Shown here: positions 59,940-64,000 of the stretch, piece after piece
Position numbering within the stretch: the first letter of the stretch is position 1
How the letters are laid out: each line of letters opens with the position of its first letter
Assembly: GCF_000447205.1 (NCBI RefSeq)
Contig: NZ_AUWY01000116.1
Location: 1-64,000, forward strand
Length of the DNA: 64,000 nt
DNA from: Sphingobium ummariense RL-3
GTDB taxonomy: Bacteria; Pseudomonadota; Alphaproteobacteria; Sphingomonadales; Sphingomonadaceae
Direction: 5' to 3'
The notes under the pieces: model-generated
What the model was told of the DNA's origin: nothing
Seen by the model: only the letters and a program-made list of their open reading frames with translations
Databases searched by the model: none
Translations under genes and position numbers: made by a program

Positions 59940-60987
59940 CCCGTCTTTCCTTCATCACTGCCTCCGCCGCGCGGCGGAACAGGGTGGGCAGGCCGGCCTC
60001 CGCGATGCGGTCGATCGGCCACCATTCCCCCTCGCCGGGCGGGTCGCCGTCCACATGGGCATGATGCACTGTCAGCGCCAGGGAGAAATGGGTGAAGACA
60101 TGCATCACCGGGTCGGGCAGCGTCTCCCAGCCCGCCGCGACCGGCGGCGCGGGGTCAGGCGCCGCGCCCCAGTCCGACGTCGGCAGCGCCCGCATGCCCC
60201 CCAGCATGCCCTTGTCCGGCCGCCGCACCAGCCAGACATGGCCGTCCGCCCGCTCCATCCACCAGGCGTGGCCCAACCGATGCGGCTTCGCCTTCTTCGG
60301 CGCCTTCACGGGAAAGGCCGCCGGATCGGCGGTGCGAAAGGCGGCGCAATCCCCCCTCAGCGGGCAGATGCCGCAGGCGGGGCCGCGCGGCGTGCAGATC
60401 GTCGCGCCAAGGTCCATCATCGCCTGCGCGAAATCCCCCGCGCGCGCCTCCGGCGTGATCGTGTCGGCCGCCGCGCGAATCTCCGCCCGTGCCGCCGGCA
60501 GGGGCGTCGCGATGGCGAACAGCCGCGCCACCACCCGCTCGACATTGGCGTCGACCACCACCGCCCGCCGCCCGAAGGCGATCGCGGCGACGGCGGCGGC
60601 GGTATAGGCGCCCACGCCCGGCAGGGCGCGCAGCCCCTCCTCCGTATCGGGAAAGGCGCCGCCATGGCCGCTCGCCACGGCCCGCGCGCAGGCCAGCAGG
60701 TTGCGCGCCCGGGCGTAATAGCCAAGCCCCGCCCAGGCGGCCATGACCTCCGCATCCTCCGCCGCGGCGAGCGCCATGACGTCGGGCCAGCGCGCGGTGA
60801 AGCGGGCGAAATAGGGCGCTACCGCCGCCACCGTCGTCTGCTGCAGCATGATTTCCGACAGCCATACGCGATAGGGGTCCGCCGCATTGGCGCCCGGTGG
60901 CGCGCGCCATGGCAGCCTGCGCGCATGGACGTCATAGTGCGCGAGCAGGTCGCGCGCGATTTTTCCTTGGTCACCCTCGACGCGCAT
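59926..60987 (-). CDS. mutY: A/G-specific adenine DNA glycosylase MutY
   Basis: MutY removes adenine mispaired with 8-oxoguanine. The 353-residue protein has RRLPWR, the catalytic Glu in WLSEIMLQQTTVAAV, the helix-hairpin-helix ALPGVGAYTAAAVAAIAFG with the catalytic Asp in VVDANVERVVARL, and the [4Fe-4S] ligands C-x6-C-x2-C-x5-C in CTPRGPACGICPLRGDC. A NUDIX-like C-terminal domain recognises 8-oxoG (HVFTHFSLALTVHHA). ATG 60987 lies 26 bases from the divergent dciA start, so the promoters overlap. Confidence 0.96.
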   Translation of the reverse strand: MRVEGDQGKIARDLLAHYDVHARRLPWRAPPGANAADPYRVWLSEIMLQQTTVAAVAPYFARFTARWPDVMALAAAEDAEVMAAWAGLGYYARARNLLACARAVASGHGGAFPDTEEGLRALPGVGAYTAAAVAAIAFGRRAVVVDANVERVVARLFAIATPLPAARAEIRAAADTITPEARAGDFAQAMMDLGATICTPRGPACGICPLRGDCAAFRTADPAAFPVKAPKKAKPHRLGHAWWMERADGHVWLVRRPDKGMLGGMRALPTSDWGAAPDPAPPVAAGWETLPDPVMHVFTHFSLALTVHHAHVDGDPPGEGEWWPIDRIAEAGLPTLFRRAAEAVMKERRDARH

Positions 60988-61013
60988 GGCAGCCCTATGC
61001 CATTAAGCACGCC

Positions 61014-61556
61014 ATGACGGAACGCCCCCCGGCCCCCAAAATGAAAAGCGCGGCAAAGCCCGCGCCCGAGCCGGTGCGCATCGGCGGCCCGCGGCGAATC
61101 GCCGACCTGATGCCCGACATCGGCGCCGCCGCCTTCCGCAAGTTCGGCTTCGTCCAGACGAGCATCGTCACCCGCTGGACCGAAATCGTCGGCGATCATT
61201 ATGCAGCGATCACCGCGCCCGAATCGATCCGCTTCCCGGTGGGAAAGAAGGCGGAGGGGACGCTGCACCTCACCGTCATGAGCGGCCATGCCCCGATGAT
61301 CCAGCACGGGCTGCCCGACATCATGGAGCGGGTGAACCGCTTTTTCGGCTACAGGGCGGTGGCGAAGGTCGCGATGCGGCAGGGGAGCTTGCAGGCGCCC
61401 GCGCCGGACCGTCGTCCACCGCCCCGCAACCTCAAGCCCCTGCCGGTCGAATTGGGCGATTCGCTGCGCGACATCGGCGACCCGGAATTGCGCGCAGTGC
61501 TCGAATCGCTCGCGCAGGGCCTTGCCAATTCCAGCGGCCTGCCCAAGATCGGCTGA
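61014..61556 (+). CDS. DciA family (DUF721) helicase-loading protein
   Basis: The 180-residue protein has the DUF721 domain at about residues 45-120: FGFVQTSIVTRWTEIVGDHY, then HLTVMSGHAPMIQHGLPDI and VNRFFGYRAVAKVAMRQG. In bacteria without DnaC or DnaI this family (DciA) loads or stimulates the replicative helicase DnaB. The N- and C-terminal parts are Pro- and Lys-rich and poorly conserved. Start ATG 61014; divergent from mutY. Confidence 0.85.
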   Translation: MTERPPAPKMKSAAKPAPEPVRIGGPRRIADLMPDIGAAAFRKFGFVQTSIVTRWTEIVGDHYAAITAPESIRFPVGKKAEGTLHLTVMSGHAPMIQHGLPDIMERVNRFFGYRAVAKVAMRQGSLQAPAPDRRPPPRNLKPLPVELGDSLRDIGDPELRAVLESLAQGLANSSGLPKIG

Positions 61557-61601
61557 TCATTCCGCCCCCGTTCAGGATCGGCGGCGCATAGGACCTGCCC
61601 C

Positions 61602-62273
61602 ATGAAGAAACTGCGCCTGTTCCTTCCCCTCCTCCTCGCCCTTCCCGCCGCCGCTTTCCCCGCCGCCGCGCCCAACTGGACCGCGCGGGTCGCGCTTTCT
61701 CCCATTGGCGGCCATGTGCTGGGCAATCCCGCCGCGCCGACCAAGCTGGTCGAATATGTCAGCTACACCTGCAGCCACTGCGCCCATTTCGTCGGCGAGG
61801 CGAGCCAGCCGCTGCGCGACCGCTATGTGAAGGGCGGGAAACTGAGCGTCGAAGTGCGCAACGCCGTGCGCGACAAATATGACCTCACCGCCGCCCTGCT
61901 CGCGCGCTGCGGCGGCCCGCGCCGCTTCTTCGGCAATCACGAGGCGCTGTTCGCCAACCAGGATCCCTGGATGGAGAAGCTGACCGCCTATGATCGCGAC
62001 GCCGTGAAGCCCACCGAGGAGAAGGCGGCGCTGCGCGACATCGGGCAGAAGACCGGCCTCTATGCGCTGATGGCCAAGCGCGGCTTCACCCCCGCTCAGC
62101 TCGACGCCTGCGTCAACGATCCCAACGCCATGAAGCAGATCCTGGCCATGACCGACGAGGCATGGAACAAGGTGCGCATCACCGGCACGCCCAGCTTCAC
62201 CCTCAACGGCACGCTGGTGCGGGGATCGGACTGGACCCGTCTCCAGGCCGCATTGCCCGACGCGGCGCAGTGA
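61602..62273 (+). CDS. Secreted DsbA-fold thioredoxin domain protein
   Basis: A 223-residue exported protein with signal peptide (residues 1-22) and a DsbA/DsbG-type thioredoxin fold. The redox motif is YTCSHCAHF (Cys57, Cys60), i.e. CSHC rather than the CPHC of E. coli DsbA, and the cis-Pro loop is ITGTPSFTLNG. It probably makes or repairs disulphides in the periplasm. It is one of two tandem paralogues; the next is a lipoprotein. The conserved LLARCGG segment supplies a further Cys in both. Confidence 0.9.
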   Translation: MKKLRLFLPLLLALPAAAFPAAAPNWTARVALSPIGGHVLGNPAAPTKLVEYVSYTCSHCAHFVGEASQPLRDRYVKGGKLSVEVRNAVRDKYDLTAALLARCGGPRRFFGNHEALFANQDPWMEKLTAYDRDAVKPTEEKAALRDIGQKTGLYALMAKRGFTPAQLDACVNDPNAMKQILAMTDEAWNKVRITGTPSFTLNGTLVRGSDWTRLQAALPDAAQ

Positions 62274-62290
62274 TCTAGAAATCCAAACAG

Positions 62291-62392
62291 ACCGTTCGGC
62301 CTGAGCAGGGGACTGGGCGTGTCGAAGGCCCCGTGTCGAAGGTCCTTCGATATGCCGCTTCGACAAGCTCAGTGGCTACTCAGGACGAACGG
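62291..62392. repeat. REP-like intergenic repeat of sphingomonads
   Basis: This segment has ends ACCGTTCGGCCTGAG and CTCAGGACGAACGG that are imperfect inverted copies. Inside is TTCGACAAGCTCAGT, and GTGTCGAAGG occurs twice (once followed by TCCTTCGA). Such CCTGAGCTTGTCGAAG-type units are common between genes in sphingomonads. It lies between the two DsbA-fold genes and may form a structured spacer. Confidence 0.65.
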
Positions 62393-62445
62393 ATGCTTCT
62401 ATAGACCCTGGTTTCCCCTTTCCTTCCATCGGAGCGGACCGTCCC

Positions 62446-63183
62446 GTGAAAATCCTGCCCGGCCTTGCCCTCATTGCCCTGTCGCTCTCCCTCGCCGCCT
62501 GCGGCGACAAGAAGGGGGAGGCCGGCAAGCCCGCCGGCGAACCGATCGCCGCCGTGCCCGCGCCCGCCGGCACCAGCTGGGCGGAGACCATCACGCAAAC
62601 GCCCGAAGGCCACTGGGTCATGGGCAATCCGAACGCCAAGCTGAAGCTGGTCGAGTTCGGCTCGTTCACCTGCAGCCACTGCCGCGACTTCGCTACCGAG
62701 GCGTCGGAGGAGATCCGCGAAATGGTCAACAGCGGCAAGATGAGCTACGACTTCCGCAACTATGTGCGCGATCCGATCGACATCGCGACCAGCCTGCTCG
62801 CCCGCTGCGGCGGCAAGGACATCTATTATCCGCTGTCGGAACAGTTCTTCGCCAACCAGACCGCCATGTTCGAAAAGGCGCAGAGCCTGGGCGACGCGCG
62901 CTACCAGGCGCTGATGAGCGCGCGCCCGGCGCAGCGCTTCGGACAGCTCGCGCAGGCGGTGGGCCTCATTGACTTCGCCAAGCAGCGCGGCATCGCGGAG
63001 GACCAGGCGAAGCAGTGCCTGGCCGACACCGCCGCAGCCGAAAAGCTCGCCAAGGGCGTCGAGGAAGCCAACAGCCAGTATGAGATCACCGGCACCCCGA
63101 CCTTCCTGATCAACGGCGTGGTCGTGGAGAACACGGCGGCCTGGTCGCAGCTGAAGCCCAAGCTCAAGGAAGCCGGCATCTGA
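62446..63183 (+). CDS. DsbA-fold thioredoxin domain lipoprotein
   Basis: A 245-residue paralogue of the preceding protein, but with a lipoprotein signal (lipobox LAAC, Cys19) and a longer linker before the domain. The redox motif is FTCSHCRDF (Cys76, Cys79) and the cis-Pro loop [12 protein letters not shown]. It would be tethered to a membrane on the periplasmic side. The pair could divide work between soluble and anchored pools. Start ATG 62446 follows the REP-like repeat. Confidence 0.9.
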   Translation: MKILPGLALIALSLSLAACGDKKGEAGKPAGEPIAAVPAPAGTSWAETITQTPEGHWVMGNPNAKLKLVEFGSFTCSHCRDFATEASEEIREMVNSGKMSYDFRNYVRDPIDIATSLLARCGGKDIYYPLSEQFFANQTAMFEKAQSLGDARYQALMSARPAQRFGQLAQAVGLIDFAKQRGIAEDQAKQCLADTAAAEKLAKGVEEANSQYEITGTPTFLINGVVVENTAAWSQLKPKLKEAGI

Positions 63184-63202
63184 TCGGCGTTCCTCTCTAT
63201 CT

Positions 63203-63224
63203 CCCCTCCCGCAAGCGGGAGGGG
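63203..63224. repeat. Short perfect hairpin repeat upstream of smc
   Basis: CCCCTCCCGC and GCGGGAGGGG form a 10-bp stem with an AA loop. This simple hairpin, CTCCC-type, is frequent between sphingomonad genes. It may act as a weak terminator for the DsbA-fold lipoprotein gene; a GGGCTTTT stretch follows a few bases later on the plus strand. Confidence 0.6.
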
Positions 63225-63262
63225 CCGCGGGTGGGCTTTTCGGATCGGCCCGATCCATCCCC

Positions 63263-64000
63263 ATGCAGATAAAGCGGCTCAAGCTCTCCGGCTTCAAGAG
63301 CTTCGTCGATCCCACCGAGCTGCGGATCGAGCCGGGGCTGACCGGCATCGTCGGTCCCAATGGCTGCGGCAAGTCCAACCTGCTGGAAGCGATCCGCTGG
63401 GTGATGGGCGAATCCAGCGCCAAGTCGATGCGCGGCGCCGGCATGGAGGACGTGATCTTCGCCGGCACCGCCAGCCGGCCGCAGCGCCAGTTCGCCGAAG
63501 TGTCGATGCTGACGGTGCAGGAACAGGGCGAACTGTTCTCCGCCGTCGAGATCGGCGCCGACGGCGAGCTGGAGGTCACCCGCCGGATCGAGCGCGGCGC
63601 AGGCAGCGCCTATCGCGCCAATGGCCGCGATGTCCGCGCAAAGGATATCGCGCTGATCTTCGCCGATGCGGCCACCGGCCCGCACAGCCCCGCGCTGGTC
63701 AGCCAGGGGCGCATCGCCGCCGTCATCGCCGCCCGCCCGCAGGAGCGCCGCGCGATGCTGGAGGAAGCGGCGGGCATCGCCGGCCTGCACGTCCGCCGCA
63801 AGGATGCCGAGCAGAAGCTGCGCGCCGCCGAAACCAATCTCGCCCGGCTGGATGAGATCCTAGCCGACATGGATGCCCGCGCCAACAGCCTGCGCCGCCA
63901 GGCCAAGGCGGCGGAACGCTATATCCGCCTGTCCGAACAGATCAGGATAGCGGAGGCGCGCGCCCTGTTCGCCCGCTGGCGCGAGGCGAGCGCCAGCGCC
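63263..64000 (+). CDS. smc: Chromosome segregation protein SMC (5' part)
   Basis: SMC forms the ATP-driven condensin that organises and separates chromosomes. The first 246 residues are present and the frame runs off the window end. It begins [20 protein letters not shown], with Walker [10 protein letters not shown] at residues 31-39, [14 protein letters not shown], and the signature [17 protein letters not shown] before the coiled coil ([20 protein letters not shown]). Identification is certain; the hinge and Walker B half lie outside. Confidence 0.95.
   Translation, partial: MQIKRLKLSGFKSFVDPTELRIEPGLTGIVGPNGCGKSNLLEAIRWVMGESSAKSMRGAGMEDVIFAGTASRPQRQFAEVSMLTVQEQGELFSAVEIGADGELEVTRRIERGAGSAYRANGRDVRAKDIALIFADAATGPHSPALVSQGRIAAVIAARPQERRAMLEEAAGIAGLHVRRKDAEQKLRAAETNLARLDEILADMDARANSLRRQAKAAERYIRLSEQIRIAEARALFARWREASASA

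Noticed and set aside
62291..62305. ACCGTTCGG resembling half of the TetR-type operator
   Set aside because: It is the end of a REP-like repeat, lacks the CGACC arm, and lies far from the island.
1..64000. CRISPR arrays, tRNA or rRNA genes
   Set aside because: No regularly spaced repeats and no cloverleaf or rRNA-like sequence were seen on reading either strand.

Overview
The window is 64 kb of GC-rich chromosome. Gene content and order suggest an alphaproteobacterium of the Sphingomonadales: glnD beside mutS, RibA with an N-terminal extension, a DUF2093 protein, large TonB receptors, DciA in place of DnaC, and sphingomonad-type phasin and catabolic families. The genus is not resolved. I saw no tRNA, rRNA or CRISPR array.

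Left core block (1-16267): the 3' part of mutS, glnD, the unit xth-ribA-L,D-transpeptidase, a LolA-like protein, a large TonB-dependent receptor, a small secreted protein, the unit xseA-DUF2093-M23 peptidase, purD, and a membrane-anchored helix-hairpin-helix protein. At 16264-16834 lie an IS5-type transposase fragment and the tail of a Fic-family gene. These mark the left edge of an accessory block.

Catabolic island (about 17.0-48.5 kb): at least 25 genes for CoA-thioester degradation of an unidentified carboxylic acid, in four or five transcription units. They encode an acyl-CoA ligase, four acyl-CoA dehydrogenases, two of them paired with APH-type kinases as in ACAD10/ACAD11 and levulinate catabolism, two stand-alone crotonase-fold enzymes, a FadJ-like bifunctional enzyme, a thiolase, a lipid-transfer-type thiolase with a DUF35 partner as in steroid side-chain cleavage, five SDRs, an MDR reductase, two CMD-like proteins, two DUF1254/DUF1214 secreted proteins, a TonB receptor and an MFS transporter. 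A TetR repressor and a LuxR-type regulator are encoded inside. Seven copies of one palindrome, CGACC-N4-GGTCG, sit at four promoter regions of the island, including the TetR gene's own. At three of them the palindrome fills the 17-bp spacer of a promoter beginning TTGAC(A/G). This locally encoded regulon, controlling a pathway that may run through phosphorylated 4-hydroxyacyl-CoA and a retro-aldol step, is the most interesting content.

Right accessory block (48.5-56.8 kb): an AbiEii-like remnant, arsR-arsC-arsB-arsH with an operator over the arsR start codon, an AhpD-like protein, a cytochrome b561 with a membrane-anchored catalase-fold protein divergent from an ECF sigma/anti-sigma pair (both sides share GGAATAA-N14-CGTCYTA promoters), an AraC-type remnant, a phasin and a decayed Hsp20 gene.

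Right core block (56830-64000): CysQ/IMPase, PmbA/TldD, NudC, MutY, DciA, two tandem DsbA-fold proteins and the 5' part of smc. REP-like intergenic repeats flank the second DsbA-fold gene.
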